DNA of 43,948 nucleotides from Alphaproteobacteria bacterium UBA2966 (GTDB taxonomy: Bacteria > Pseudomonadota > Alphaproteobacteria > UBA2966): NCBI GenBank assembly GCA_002348365.1, contig DEBC01000050.1, forward strand, positions 1 through 43,948. Reading direction: 5' to 3'. Positions 24,540-33,134 of the stretch are shown one piece after another. The notes below the pieces were generated by a model. That model had not been told where the DNA came from, made no database searches, and worked only from the letters and a program-made list of their open reading frames with translations. Each line of letters starts with the position of its first letter. The first letter of the stretch is position 1. Position numbers and translations under genes: made by a program.

Positions 24540-25556
24540 TCACGCCGGATCGTGCAACCGGATGAGCTTCTTGCCGAAGTTATGACCGCGCATCAGCTCA
24601 ATGAATTGTTCCGGTGCGCTCTCGATGCCATCGGTAATGTCCTCGCAATACTTCAATTTACCATCGCGAATCCATTGTGCGAGGCGCGCTCGGCCTTCCT
24701 CGAACTTGGCTGAGAACGACGTCACGATAAACCCTTCCATGCGCGCCTGGTTTATCAACAAATGCCGAAGGACGCTGGGCGCCACGGGTTGTTCCTCGAG
24801 GTTGTACTGGGAAATCTGTCCGCAGATGACGACCCGGCCCCGAAGCGCGAGTCTCGGAATAACGGCATCCGTAATCGGGCCCCCTACGTTATCGAAATAG
24901 ACATCGACGCGATCGGGACAAGCCTCGTCCAGGGCCGCGCCCATGTCTTCGGTGGTGCGGTGGTTGATGGCAGCATCAAAACCCAGCTCATCTCGGATGT
25001 AGGCAACTTTCTCGTCCGATCCCGCTATTCCGACAACCCGACAGCCGGTGAGCTTGGCGATCTGACCGACAGCGGCGCCAACGGCACCCGATGCCGCGGA
25101 GACAACGACCGTGTCCCCCGCGATCGGTCGTCCGATCTCCAAAAGACTGAAATAGGCCGTCAATCCCGGCATGCCTAGAATGCCGAGAGCGGTCGTTTCC
25201 GGAATATCGGGAAAGGGCACCTTGCGGACAGTGTCCGGGCGCGCCATGGCGTATTCCTGCCAGCCCAGACGGCCCTCCACGATGTCGCCGACGGCGAAGG
25301 CATCCGTGTTGGTCCGCATCACTTCGCCCACGATCGCGCCGACGATGACCTCTCCGATGGCGAGTGGAGGCACATACGATCGCGAATCGTTCATCCGACC
25401 ACGCATATAGGGATCGAGGGACAGGTAGCGAGCCTGCACCAAGGCTTCCCCTGGATCAGGATCTTCGATCGGTGCTTCGACCAGCTCAAAGTCCGACAAT
25501 TCGGGATATCCTTTCGGGCGGCTGGCAAGCACGACACGCCGGTTGATGTTCTGCAT
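24540..25556 (-). CDS. NADP-dependent MDR oxidoreductase (CurA / prostaglandin-reductase-like)
   Basis: Predicted 338-residue zinc-free medium-chain dehydrogenase/reductase that reduces carbon-carbon double bonds conjugated to carbonyls. It has the leukotriene B4 12-hydroxydehydrogenase style sequence: YLSLDPYMRGRM, GEVIVGAIVGEV, LGMPGLTAYFSLLEIG, the nucleotide-binding SAASGAVGAAVGQIAK, and DVYFDNVGG. Structural zinc cysteines are absent, as expected for this branch. I start it at the ATG at 25556 (MQNINRRVVLASRP), with AAGAG upstream; the open frame extends eight codons farther. It is divergent from nadE across a 114-base gap. Probable role: detoxification of reactive enones or reduction of secondary metabolites. 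Confidence 0.9.
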   Translation of the reverse strand: MQNINRRVVLASRPKGYPELSDFELVEAPIEDPDPGEALVQARYLSLDPYMRGRMNDSRSYVPPLAIGEVIVGAIVGEVMRTNTDAFAVGDIVEGRLGWQEYAMARPDTVRKVPFPDIPETTALGILGMPGLTAYFSLLEIGRPIAGDTVVVSAASGAVGAAVGQIAKLTGCRVVGIAGSDEKVAYIRDELGFDAAINHRTTEDMGAALDEACPDRVDVYFDNVGGPITDAVIPRLALRGRVVICGQISQYNLEEQPVAPSVLRHLLINQARMEGFIVTSFSAKFEEGRARLAQWIRDGKLKYCEDITDGIESAPEQFIELMRGHNFGKKLIRLHDPA

Positions 25557-25670
25557 GGCTCTTCTCTGCTCTGGCTTCACTTTGTCAAAGCGGTTATGGC
25601 AACTGGGACCCGTCAGGACAAGCAGTGGACGTGTGTTGTGCGCAGACGTTCCTCAGGCTAAACATCCACC

Positions 25671-27335
25671 ATGACTGACCGTTTGCGTATCGCCATCGCC
25701 CAGCTCAATCCCACCATGGGCGACCTCGCCGGAAATCTGGCGCTGGTGCGACAAGCCCATGCCGAGGCGAAGGAGTCCGGTGCCGATCTGGTTGTGACGA
25801 CTGAACTCGTGATGAGCGGGTATCCGCCGGAGGACCTGGTCCTCAAGCAGGCTTTTCAGGAGGACGTCGCCAAAGCTGTCCGGGAACTTGCGGCCGACAC
25901 CGCAGATGGTGCGCCCGCAATCATCGTGGGAGTGCCGTGGCGCGTGGAAGACAGGCTCTTCAATGCCGCCCTTCTGCTTGCGGATGGGGAAGTCGCTGGC
26001 GAAGCCTATAAGTTCGATCTGCCGAACTACGGCGTTTTCGATGAGAAGCGGGTCTTCGCGGCGGGACTCCTGCCGACGCCGATTGACTGGCGCGGCCATA
26101 AGCTGGGTGTGATGGTCTGCGAGGATATGTGGACTCCAATTCCCGCAGAAGCTTTGGCCGCTGCGGGCGCCACGCAACTCATCGTGATCAACGGCTCACC
26201 TTATGAGCATGACAAGTCGGATGAACGTCTCACCCTGGCGCAAGACCGGGTGGCGGAGACGGGTCTGCCACTGATTTATGCCAACCAGGTCGGCGGCCAG
26301 GATGAAGTCGTATTCGATGGTGCATCCTTCGTCATCAATGCGGACGGCGCGCTTGTCTCCCGGATGGCAGCCTGGCGCGAGGAGACGACTATTTCGGAAT
26401 GGGAGGCTCCGGCCTCGAAACCCTGGACTTGCGCCGCCGGCAACGTGGCGGATGTCGTTGACGGTCTCGAAGGTGTGTATCAGGCGATGGTCACGGGACT
26501 GCGCGACTACGTACAGAAGAACCGATTTCTCGGTGTTGTACTGGGGCTCTCCGGCGGCATCGACTCCGCTCTGTCTGCGGCGGTTGCCGTGGATGCCTTG
26601 GGTGCCGAGAACGTTCGCTGTGTGATGATGCCGTCGGTCTATACGTCGGAAGAGAGCCTGGACGATGCCGCGGAATGTGTGGAGCTCTTGGGGGCGCAGC
26701 TGGATGATATGCCGATCGTTCCCGCAGTTGAAGCATATGACGCGATGCTCTCGGGACTTTTCGACGGGCGTGATCCTGACATCACCGAGGAGAATATCCA
26801 GGCGCGAATCCGAGGCGTCCTCCTGATGGCGGTGTCCAACAAGTTCGGCCACATGGTGCTGACGACGGGCAACAAATCCGAGATGTCAGTGGGATATGCC
26901 ACCCTCTACGGCGACATGTGTGGGGGATATTCTGTCCTGAAGGACGTCTACAAGACGGCTGTCTTCGCGCTGTCACACTGGCGCAATCAACACCTTCCCG
27001 AGGGTGCTCTGGGACCTTCTGGCCGGGTGATTCCTGAGAACATCATCGTCAAACCGCCGACAGCGGAGCTGCGTCCCGATCAGAAGGACGAAGACTCTCT
27101 TCCACCCTACGACGTGTTGGACGAGATCCTGCGCTGCCTGGTGGAAGAGGAGATGGCGTTCGAGGAGATTGTTAAACTCGGCCACGCGCCGGAGGTTGTC
27201 GCCCGCGTGGAGAACCTTCTCTATATCGCCGAATACAAGCGCCGTCAGGCGCCGCCCGGCGTGAAGATCACGCGCAAGAACTTTGGCCGTGACCGGCGAT
27301 ACCCCATCACGAACCGGTACCGTGATGCCGAGTAG
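25671..27335 (+). CDS. nadE: Glutamine-dependent NAD+ synthase
   Basis: Predicted 554-residue two-domain enzyme that amidates nicotinate adenine dinucleotide to NAD using ammonia from glutamine. The nitrilase-fold glutaminase domain has the E45-K114-C150 triad (TTELVMSGYPPEDL, YKFDLPNYG, VMVCEDMW). The synthetase domain has the ATP-pyrophosphatase loop LGLSGGIDSALS (SGGIDS at 294-299) and TTGNKSEMSVGYATLYGDMCGG. The end has FGRDRRYPITNRYRD, typical of the family. The start is the ATG at 25671. It completes NAD synthesis for the upstream nicotinate phosphoribosyltransferase-like gene, though the intervening genes are on the other strand. Confidence 0.96.
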   Translation: MTDRLRIAIAQLNPTMGDLAGNLALVRQAHAEAKESGADLVVTTELVMSGYPPEDLVLKQAFQEDVAKAVRELAADTADGAPAIIVGVPWRVEDRLFNAALLLADGEVAGEAYKFDLPNYGVFDEKRVFAAGLLPTPIDWRGHKLGVMVCEDMWTPIPAEALAAAGATQLIVINGSPYEHDKSDERLTLAQDRVAETGLPLIYANQVGGQDEVVFDGASFVINADGALVSRMAAWREETTISEWEAPASKPWTCAAGNVADVVDGLEGVYQAMVTGLRDYVQKNRFLGVVLGLSGGIDSALSAAVAVDALGAENVRCVMMPSVYTSEESLDDAAECVELLGAQLDDMPIVPAVEAYDAMLSGLFDGRDPDITEENIQARIRGVLLMAVSNKFGHMVLTTGNKSEMSVGYATLYGDMCGGYSVLKDVYKTAVFALSHWRNQHLPEGALGPSGRVIPENIIVKPPTAELRPDQKDEDSLPPYDVLDEILRCLVEEEMAFEEIVKLGHAPEVVARVENLLYIAEYKRRQAPPGVKITRKNFGRDRRYPITNRYRDAE

Positions 27336-27388
27336 CGGGCCAGCATCGTGGACCGTTAAAGCGGAATCTGGTAACCCTTAGCCCCCGT

Positions 27389-27407
27389 GGCCGGAAGAGT
27401 CCCGGCC
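27389..27407. repeat. GC hairpin between nadE and cysS
   Basis: GGCCGG, a seven-base loop AAGAGTC, then CCGGCC. It lies in the 114-base gap after nadE and has no T run. It may help end the nadE transcript or protect its 3' end, but could also be chance in GC-rich DNA. Confidence 0.3.
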
Positions 27408-27449
27408 GGACGGTAGTTATCTAGGTGATTTCAATACGTTAGGTGAATT

Positions 27450-28799
27450 TTGGGACTCGCGCTGTACAATACGGCGACGCGCCAGAAGGAGCAGTTTCAG
27501 CCCCTCGATCCCGAACACGTGCGCATGTACGTGTGCGGTCCGACGGTCTACGACTACGCCCATATCGGCAACGCGCGTACTTTCGTCGTCTTCGATCTGC
27601 TCAATCGCGTATTGCGGCGTGAGTTTTCGCGGGTCACGTGTGTCCGCAATATCACCGATGTTGAAGACAAGATCATCACGGCCGCGGACGAAACCGGCGA
27701 GACGATCGAACAGGTTACCGAACGAACGGGGCGCGCCTTTCACGAGGACATGGAAGCGCTCGGTCTTTTGCCGCCCGATGTCGAACCTCGCGCGACCGAT
27801 CACATCCCGGAAATGATCGAGATGATTGAGGCATTGATCGACAGGGGACATGCCTACGAAGCGGATGGACACGTCTTATTCTCGGTGGTGTCGGACGAGA
27901 ACTACGGCTCTCTCTCACGGCGGAATCGTGAGGACATGATCGCGGGCGCACGGGTCGAAGTGGCGCCCTACAAGAAGGATCCTTGTGATTTCGTACTGTG
28001 GAAACCATCGACGACGGAACAACCCGGTTGGGACAGCCCCTGGGGGAGAGGGCGACCGGGGTGGCACATCGAATGTTCGGCCATGAGCGAGAAGTACCTG
28101 GATACCCCTTTCGACATACATGGTGGTGGCCTGGATCTGGCGTTCCCCCACCATGAGAACGAACTGGCTCAGAGCACCTGCGCCCACGATGGGGCCGAAT
28201 TCGTGAAGACCTGGGTACACAGCGGATTCGTGACCGTCGAAGGCGAGAAGATGTCCAAATCCCTTGGAAACTTCAAAACGGCGCGGGATCTGTTGTCGGA
28301 TCATCCGGGGGAGGCAATTCGGCTGACTCTGCTGTCGACGCACTACCGTCAGCCCTTTGATTGGACGGACGATGGCGTGAGCCAGTCCAAGTCCGTGCTG
28401 GACCGCTGGTATCGTGCGGTGGGTGATACGCCTGCCTCCGAGACTGTTCCTGCCGAGGTCGTGGAGGCTCTCGACGACGATCTGAACACGGCGCTCGCCA
28501 TGTCTGCCATGCACGCTCTCGCAGACCAGGCTATTGCGGGCGGCAAGGTTTCAGCGGCCGGCCTGAGGGCCGCAGCCAACCTCATGGGGCTTCTCCTAAG
28601 CGATGCCGAAACCTGGTTCAAAGGCGGAACTGCGGATGATGACGTCGCTTCGATCGAACGCGCCGTCGCCGGCCGGGTCGCCGCGCGCGAACGCCGCGAT
28701 TTTGCCGAGGCCGACCGAATCCGGGATGAGTTGAAAGCCCAAGGGATTGAACTGGAAGACCTGCCAGACGGTACGACGGATTGGCGCAAGATAGGCTGA
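27450..28799 (+). CDS. cysS: Cysteinyl-tRNA synthetase
   Basis: Predicted 449-residue class I aminoacyl-tRNA synthetase that charges tRNA-Cys. The zinc ligands match the known enzyme exactly in position: C29, C209, H234 and E238 (MYVCGPTVYD, HIECSAMS, AFPHHENE). The HIGH-type motif is HIGN at 38-41 and KMSKS is at 267-271. The start is TTG at 27450: it gives the family opening M-x-L-x-LYN, while the nearby GTG at 27443 is out of frame; AGGTG lies a few bases before the TTG. Length is normal. trmJ follows 44 bases later. Confidence 0.95.
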   Translation: MGLALYNTATRQKEQFQPLDPEHVRMYVCGPTVYDYAHIGNARTFVVFDLLNRVLRREFSRVTCVRNITDVEDKIITAADETGETIEQVTERTGRAFHEDMEALGLLPPDVEPRATDHIPEMIEMIEALIDRGHAYEADGHVLFSVVSDENYGSLSRRNREDMIAGARVEVAPYKKDPCDFVLWKPSTTEQPGWDSPWGRGRPGWHIECSAMSEKYLDTPFDIHGGGLDLAFPHHENELAQSTCAHDGAEFVKTWVHSGFVTVEGEKMSKSLGNFKTARDLLSDHPGEAIRLTLLSTHYRQPFDWTDDGVSQSKSVLDRWYRAVGDTPASETVPAEVVEALDDDLNTALAMSAMHALADQAIAGGKVSAAGLRAAANLMGLLLSDAETWFKGGTADDDVASIERAVAGRVAARERRDFAEADRIRDELKAQGIELEDLPDGTTDWRKIG

Positions 28800-28820
28800 C
28801 TCACTTCGATCCCGAGTGAG
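28800..28820 (+). repeat. Hairpin directly after cysS
   Basis: CTCACT (28800-28805) pairs with AGTGAG (28815-28820); an inner CG/CG pair shortens the loop. It begins at the base after the cysS stop codon and lies 24 bases before trmJ. No T run follows, so processing or partial attenuation between the two genes is as likely as termination. Confidence 0.35.
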
Positions 28821-28843
28821 ATCGTTGCGGAAGCTCAACTGAC

Positions 28844-29614
28844 ATGGCTGGAACCGATCAAACCAAAGATGCCGTCCTGGGTGGTCCATCTGTCGTCCTG
28901 GTGGAACCCCAGATGGGTGAAAACATCGGTACGGCTGCCCGCGCAATGCTGAATTTCGGACTGACCGACATGCGGTTGGTCCGGCCGCGTGATTCCTGGC
29001 CCAACGAAAAGGCCCGCGCACCGGCTTCACGAGCCGACGTCGTCATCGACAGTGCCCGCGTGTTTCGCCAAACGGCCGACGCGGTCGCCGAACTCAATCA
29101 CGTTTATGCCACGACCGCGCGACTGCGCGACATGCTAAAGCCGGTGATGACGCCGCGAGCGGCGATGGAAGCCGCGCGACGCCATGCTGCAGTCGGAGAG
29201 AGCACAGGTATCCTGTTTGGACGCGAAAAGTCGGGGCTGCATAACGACGATATCGCAATTTCCGAAGCCATCGTGGCGGTCCCGGTGAATCCGGCTTTCG
29301 CCTCTTTGAACATTGCCCAGGCCGTCTTGATACTCGGATATGAGTGGTTTCTTGCCGCAGACGAAACACCGAGTGAAGAATTCCCGCAGGGCGCGACGCG
29401 TCCGGCAACCCACGATGAGTTGATGGGACTTTTCGGTCATCTTGAGCGCGAGCTGGATGCCGGTGGATTTCTATATCCGCCAGAGAAACGACCAACGATG
29501 GTCCGCAACATCCGCAACATTTTCTCGCGCGTCGGTCTTATGGAGCAGGAGGTCCGCACCCTGAGGGGTATCGTCAGCACCCTCACGAAACCCCGAAACC
29601 GCGGTGATTCCTAA
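28844..29614 (+). CDS. trmJ: tRNA (cytidine/uridine-32 2'-O) methyltransferase
   Basis: Predicted 256-residue SpoU-class (SPOUT) RNA methyltransferase. It shows VVLVEPQMGENIGTAARAM near the start, the conserved N and R of motif I, VLFGREKSGLHNDD-like motif II (GILFGREKSGL), and the trefoil-knot motif III VPVNPAFASLNIAQAV, which binds S-adenosylmethionine. The C-terminal third is helical and typical of TrmJ, which modifies position 32 in the anticodon loop. The ATG at 28844 follows cysS by 44 bases, so the two tRNA-related genes are probably co-transcribed. A different RNA target cannot be excluded by sequence alone. Confidence 0.9.
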   Translation: MAGTDQTKDAVLGGPSVVLVEPQMGENIGTAARAMLNFGLTDMRLVRPRDSWPNEKARAPASRADVVIDSARVFRQTADAVAELNHVYATTARLRDMLKPVMTPRAAMEAARRHAAVGESTGILFGREKSGLHNDDIAISEAIVAVPVNPAFASLNIAQAVLILGYEWFLAADETPSEEFPQGATRPATHDELMGLFGHLERELDAGGFLYPPEKRPTMVRNIRNIFSRVGLMEQEVRTLRGIVSTLTKPRNRGDS

Positions 29615-29646
29615 CACTGCGGGCACCGGACGGATGCGTCTTCGAA

Positions 29647-29674
29647 TTGACATCAGGCCTGCCCTGCGTATAGT
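29647..29674 (+). promoter_or_regulatory. Predicted strong promoter of rpsD
   Basis: A perfect TTGACA (29647-29652) and TATAGT (29669-29674, five of six) with a 16-base spacer. Transcription would start near 29681, giving a leader of about 50 bases before the rpsD ATG at 29732. This is the best consensus promoter in the window. Confidence 0.7.
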
Positions 29675-29685
29675 ACGCGGCCAAT

Positions 29686-29707
29686 CCGGCGCCACGACGC
29701 CGGTTTT
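29686..29707 (+). promoter_or_regulatory. Hairpin plus TTTT in the rpsD leader
   Basis: CCGGCG, loop CCACGA, CGCCGG, followed by four T. It starts about five bases after the predicted transcription start. It could be an attenuator or part of an S4-binding autoregulatory leader; alternatively it is the intrinsic terminator of trmJ. In other bacteria S4 represses its own mRNA through a structured leader. Confidence 0.45.
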
Positions 29708-29731
29708 CCAATTTCATGTGTGGAATTGCCG

Positions 29732-30349
29732 ATGAGCAAGCGTCAATCAGCGAAGTATAAGCTCGACCGTCGTATGGGCGAGAACGTGTGGGGACGTCCC
29801 AAGAGTCCCTCGAACAGGCGTTCGTATGGTCCGGGGCAGCACGGACAGGCCCGGCGGCGCAAGTTGAGCGACTTCGGCATCCAGCTTAAGGCGAAGCAGA
29901 AGCTCAAGGGCTACTACGGCAACATCACCGAAAAGCAATTCCGCAACACCTATGACAGTGCCGTGAAGACAAAGGGCGATACAACGGAAAACCTGATCGG
30001 GTTGTTGGAGCGCCGTCTTGATGCCGTGGTCTACCGCATGAAGTTCGTGCCCACGGTGTTTTCATCGCGGCAGTTCATCAGCCATGGCCACGTGATGGTA
30101 AACGGCCAGCGAGTGACCATCCCCAGCTATCGGGTCAAGGAAGGCGACGTCGTCGAGGTGCGCGAGAAGTCCAAAAACATGGCCCTGGTGCTCGAGTCGA
30201 TGGAATCGGCAGAGCGGGACGTTCCCGACTATATCGAGGTCGACCACGCCAAGCTTCGCGGTACGTTTGTTCGCACCCCGGCCTTCGCTGAAGTGCCTTA
30301 TCCGGTGCACATGGAGCCGCACCTGGTGATTGAGTACTACAGCCGCTGA
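29732..30349 (+). CDS. rpsD: 30S ribosomal protein S4
   Basis: Predicted 205-residue S4, a primary 16S rRNA-binding protein that starts assembly of the small subunit body. The sequence has the alphaproteobacterial form: YKLDRRMGENVWGRPKSP, YGPGQHGQARRRKLSDFG, LKGYYGNITEKQFR, and the S4 RNA-binding domain with LLERRLDAVVYR, QFISHGHVMVNGQRV and IPSYRVKEGDVVEV. The length matches the group. The zinc cysteines of some S4 proteins are absent. I use the ATG at 29732 because it begins the family sequence; an in-frame GTG four codons upstream has no support. It stands alone, with its own promoter and an intrinsic terminator. Confidence 0.97.
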   Translation: MSKRQSAKYKLDRRMGENVWGRPKSPSNRRSYGPGQHGQARRRKLSDFGIQLKAKQKLKGYYGNITEKQFRNTYDSAVKTKGDTTENLIGLLERRLDAVVYRMKFVPTVFSSRQFISHGHVMVNGQRVTIPSYRVKEGDVVEVREKSKNMALVLESMESAERDVPDYIEVDHAKLRGTFVRTPAFAEVPYPVHMEPHLVIEYYSR

Positions 30350-30374
30350 TCTGTCACTCACACCGACACGACCG

Positions 30375-30401
30375 AGGAGGCACACACGTGCCTCCTTTTT
30401 T
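30375..30401 (+). terminator. Intrinsic terminator of rpsD
   Basis: AGGAGGCAC, loop ACAC, GTGCCTCCT (9-bp perfect stem) followed by five or more T. It lies 26 bases after the rpsD stop. This is a textbook rho-independent terminator, and it also separates rpsD from the GNAT pseudogene. Confidence 0.9.
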
Positions 30402-30419
30402 GATGGTGGACGGCCGCGC

Positions 30420-30938
30420 ATGAACAGCCTCAATGAAATCCGGATCGACGACGTAACGGAGGACCAGAAGGAGGATCTGGTCCGTCTCCAGATTGAGAGC
30501 TGGAGCAAGACCTACGCCAACGTATTGCCGGTCGATTTCGTGGAAAACGAGCTGAAAGAAAAACTGCGGCGGCACTGGTCGAAGGCCTTTAAATCAGACG
30601 ATGCGTTGGTCTGCCGCGGCGCATTTCAGGATGGAAAACTGATCGGCTTTGCGTCGCTCTATACCGATCGGGGCGAGAATGTCTTTCTCGATAATCTTCA
30701 CGTTCGTCCAGGCCTTACGTCACGCGGCGTTGGCGGCCAGTTGATGGCAGACTGTCTTCGTACTTCGGAAGATCTGGGTAGATCCGGACTGTACCTCTGG
30801 GTCCTGGACGAGAATTACCGCGCACGAAAATTCTAAGAGCGTCACGGTGGAATCGAGACAGAGACCGAAACGCAGGATCATTTCGGGCAGCCGCTGAACG
30901 CGGTCAAGGTGGAGTTTCGGTTAGGGGACTCGAACTAG
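30420..30938 (+). pseudogene. GNAT acetyltransferase interrupted by an in-frame stop
   Basis: Read through, this is a 172-residue GNAT N-acetyltransferase; as it stands translation stops after 138 codons. It has an N-terminal ESWSKTYANVLP segment, LDNLHVRPGLTSRGVGGQLM (acetyl-CoA-binding motif A, R-x-x-G-x-G/A type) and LWVLDENYRARKF. The next codon is TAA (30834-30836), exactly where the family has the conserved Tyr of A-x-x-FY-E-x-x-G; the same frame then continues ERHGGIETET to a TAG at 30936-30938. A single change of TAT or TAC to TAA explains it. The truncated product would lack the last strands of the fold. It lies after the rpsD terminator with weak ribosome binding signal. Confidence 0.8.
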
Positions 30939-31004
30939 GATCGATTTGCTTTCGCGCAATACGATACGAAATACTCGGGCCAATCGTGAAACGGGAGGCG
31001 GTAC

Positions 31005-32537
31005 ATGGGCCGGAATATTCTATTCATCACGACGGATCAGCAGCGTTACGATGCTTTAGGGTGCAACGGCGGCAAGGTCGCCAGGACGCCGGTTGTCGAT
31101 GCGCTTGCCAGGAAGGGCATCATCTACCGTCGGGCGCACAATCAGAGCACGGTATGTATGCCGGCGCGGACCACCATGCTCACCGGCATGTATCAGAGCA
31201 CCCATGGCGTGACGACGAATGGCCGCCGCTATCCGGATGGCGAACCAACCGTTGCCGATTATCTGAAAAAAATGGCCAAGTACCGCACAGCCCTTCTGGG
31301 CAAGGCGCACTTCGATCCCGTCATGACGACGGAGTTCTGGGAGAACACGGCGGCGAGCAAAGGGAACACTGGCCCTTACCGCGGCTTCGAACGGGTCGAG
31401 TGCATGTTTCACTCGGGCCATGCTGGCCGCCTGCCGTCCCACTATCCGAAATGGCTTCGGGATAACCATCCTGATGAGATTCAAGGTTTTCTGGTCCCAT
31501 TCAACCGGCGTTCCGGCACCGTCTCGACGTACCGGGGTGGCGCGACGGGAGCGGTTCACGTCAAGTTCAATCCGATTCCGCGCGAGCACTATCACACCGA
31601 TTGGGTCGCCGACCGTACGATCGAGTATCTCGATACAGTAAAGAAGCGCGAGAACTGGTTTGTCTGGATGAGCTTTCCTGATCCCCACCACCCGTGGGAC
31701 CCGCCAGTGTCGGAGCTTCACCGAGTCAACTGGCGCGACCTGAAACTGCCGTCAGGGCACGCCGGCAGCGTCACCAAGAATCGCAAGATCTTGAAGCAAA
31801 AGCCCCGCCACTGGCTGGAGTGGTTCGAAGGCACGCGTCAGTTCAACTTCGAGATGCCCAAGACGTTTATTCCCGCCGACATGACCAACGATCAGGTGCG
31901 CGAGATCGATGCGATGAACCACATTGAGAACGAGCTGATCGATGAGGCTATGGGTCGTGTTCTCGATTACATCGAGGAGCGCGGCTGGGACGAGAACACC
32001 GATATCATCTTCACCACCGACCACGGCGAGTTTCAGGGAGATTATGGTCTGCTATTCAAGGGGCCTGCGCATGTCGACTCCTTGATGCGCGTTCCTATGA
32101 TCTGGCGCCCTGCGCCGAGCGCAAAGGTAAGACCCAACGACCTCGACACACCCGTCGGACACGTCGATCTTGCGCCCACCTTCTGCGACATTGCCGGCGT
32201 TCCGGTGCCCGATTGGATGCAGGGCGATTCATTGCCCACGACAAAACGTGACCGGCGCGAGCGCGTGATCACGCAATGGGACGATGATTATGGTGGGGCC
32301 GAGCTGAAGATCGATACCATCTACCGGGACGGATTCATTTGCTCCGCCTACGGCAAGACGAACTTCTACGAGGGCACTGAGGGAGAGCTTTACGACGTCA
32401 ATGAGGACCCACACCAGTGGCGCAATCTGTGGGACGATAAGAAATACAAGTCCCTGAAATCGGATCTCGTCGCTGATCTCAAAGACAACCTGCCGCCCGA
32501 GCGCGAAAGCGCGCTGCCCCGCCTCGTTTCGGTCTAG
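31005..32537 (+). CDS. Sulfatase-family hydrolase (formylglycine type)
   Basis: Predicted 510-residue alkaline-phosphatase-superfamily sulfatase or related hydrolase. The metal-binding D11 (and following Q) is in LFITTDQQRYD; the sulfatase signature C51-x-P53-x-R55 is in STVCMPARTTMLTG, where C51 would be oxidised to formylglycine. A second metal site is in FTTDHGEFQGDYGL and a further catalytic Lys/His region in FKGPAHVDSLMRVP. There is no signal peptide, so it acts in the cytoplasm. GGGAGG precedes the ATG. The maturase is not in this window. Substrate may be a sulfate ester, phosphonate or similar; sequence does not decide. Confidence 0.92.
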   Translation: MGRNILFITTDQQRYDALGCNGGKVARTPVVDALARKGIIYRRAHNQSTVCMPARTTMLTGMYQSTHGVTTNGRRYPDGEPTVADYLKKMAKYRTALLGKAHFDPVMTTEFWENTAASKGNTGPYRGFERVECMFHSGHAGRLPSHYPKWLRDNHPDEIQGFLVPFNRRSGTVSTYRGGATGAVHVKFNPIPREHYHTDWVADRTIEYLDTVKKRENWFVWMSFPDPHHPWDPPVSELHRVNWRDLKLPSGHAGSVTKNRKILKQKPRHWLEWFEGTRQFNFEMPKTFIPADMTNDQVREIDAMNHIENELIDEAMGRVLDYIEERGWDENTDIIFTTDHGEFQGDYGLLFKGPAHVDSLMRVPMIWRPAPSAKVRPNDLDTPVGHVDLAPTFCDIAGVPVPDWMQGDSLPTTKRDRRERVITQWDDDYGGAELKIDTIYRDGFICSAYGKTNFYEGTEGELYDVNEDPHQWRNLWDDKKYKSLKSDLVADLKDNLPPERESALPRLVSV

Positions 32538-32566
32538 ACCAATAAGAGAAGAAGCATTCCTTCCTG

Positions 32567-32594
32567 CCCCCTCGCAGAGAGAGTGCAGAGGGGG
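32567..32594. terminator. GC hairpin between convergent sulfatase and SRPBCC genes
   Basis: CCCCCTC (32567-32573) pairs with GAGGGGG (32588-32594), with an inner GCA/TGC stem and one bulged A. The location between two converging genes suits a shared transcription end, but no clear T run is present on either side. Confidence 0.4.
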
Positions 32595-32627
32595 GGTGCT
32601 TACAACGAAGTTGGCGGTGACGGACGT

Positions 32628-33050
32628 CTACCCGCCGAATTTCTCTTTCAGGGCATCGAAACCGGCTTGATAGATGCCTTCAATGATGGCCACGACGTCA
32701 GCCTCAGGTGCTCCGTCCGGTTCAAACTCGCTGGTCCAATGCACCTCTGCTGAGCTTCCGTCACCTCCTTCCGCCACCCGAATAGTCGCTGAATAGCCTG
32801 ACAAGGGTAGTGGGCTGTCGGTGATCGAATAGGAGTAGGTTCTCGCACCCGCATCGGAGGAATCGAGTCGCTCCATCACCACTGCTCCGTCCCCGGTGGT
32901 CAACCTGCGCATGCTGCCAACCGTGTCGCCGTCGGCTTGGCATGAAGCGATCGGGGGCAACCATGTGTTGATGGTGCTGAATGTACCAACGGTTCCCCAG
33001 ACATCGTTGGCCGATGCCGGCAGACTCTGACGCATCGAAACCTTTGCCAT
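32628..33050 (-). CDS. SRPBCC-family protein
   Basis: Predicted 140-residue START-like/polyketide-cyclase-type (SRPBCC) protein with a helix-grip fold, which binds a hydrophobic ligand in a deep cavity. The pattern MAKVSMRQSLPASANDVWGTVGTFSTINTW at the start and the paired beta strands later (SYSITDSPLPLSGY, AEVHWTSEFEP) with a long C-terminal helix (GIYQAGFDALKEKFGG) are typical. The ATG at 33050 has GGGAGGAG five bases before it; the 24-codon extension upstream is not needed. It is last in a run of minus-strand genes, 84 bases after the esterase gene. Ligand unknown. Confidence 0.85.
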   Translation of the reverse strand: MAKVSMRQSLPASANDVWGTVGTFSTINTWLPPIASCQADGDTVGSMRRLTTGDGAVVMERLDSSDAGARTYSYSITDSPLPLSGYSATIRVAEGGDGSSAEVHWTSEFEPDGAPEADVVAIIEGIYQAGFDALKEKFGG

Positions 33051-33134
33051 TTCTCTCCTCCCAGTTGCCGCGATTCTCAGTGCATGTTGGCCAAGTATGA
33101 TTGGCTCACCGCGACCATTCAATGTCGAGGGGCA

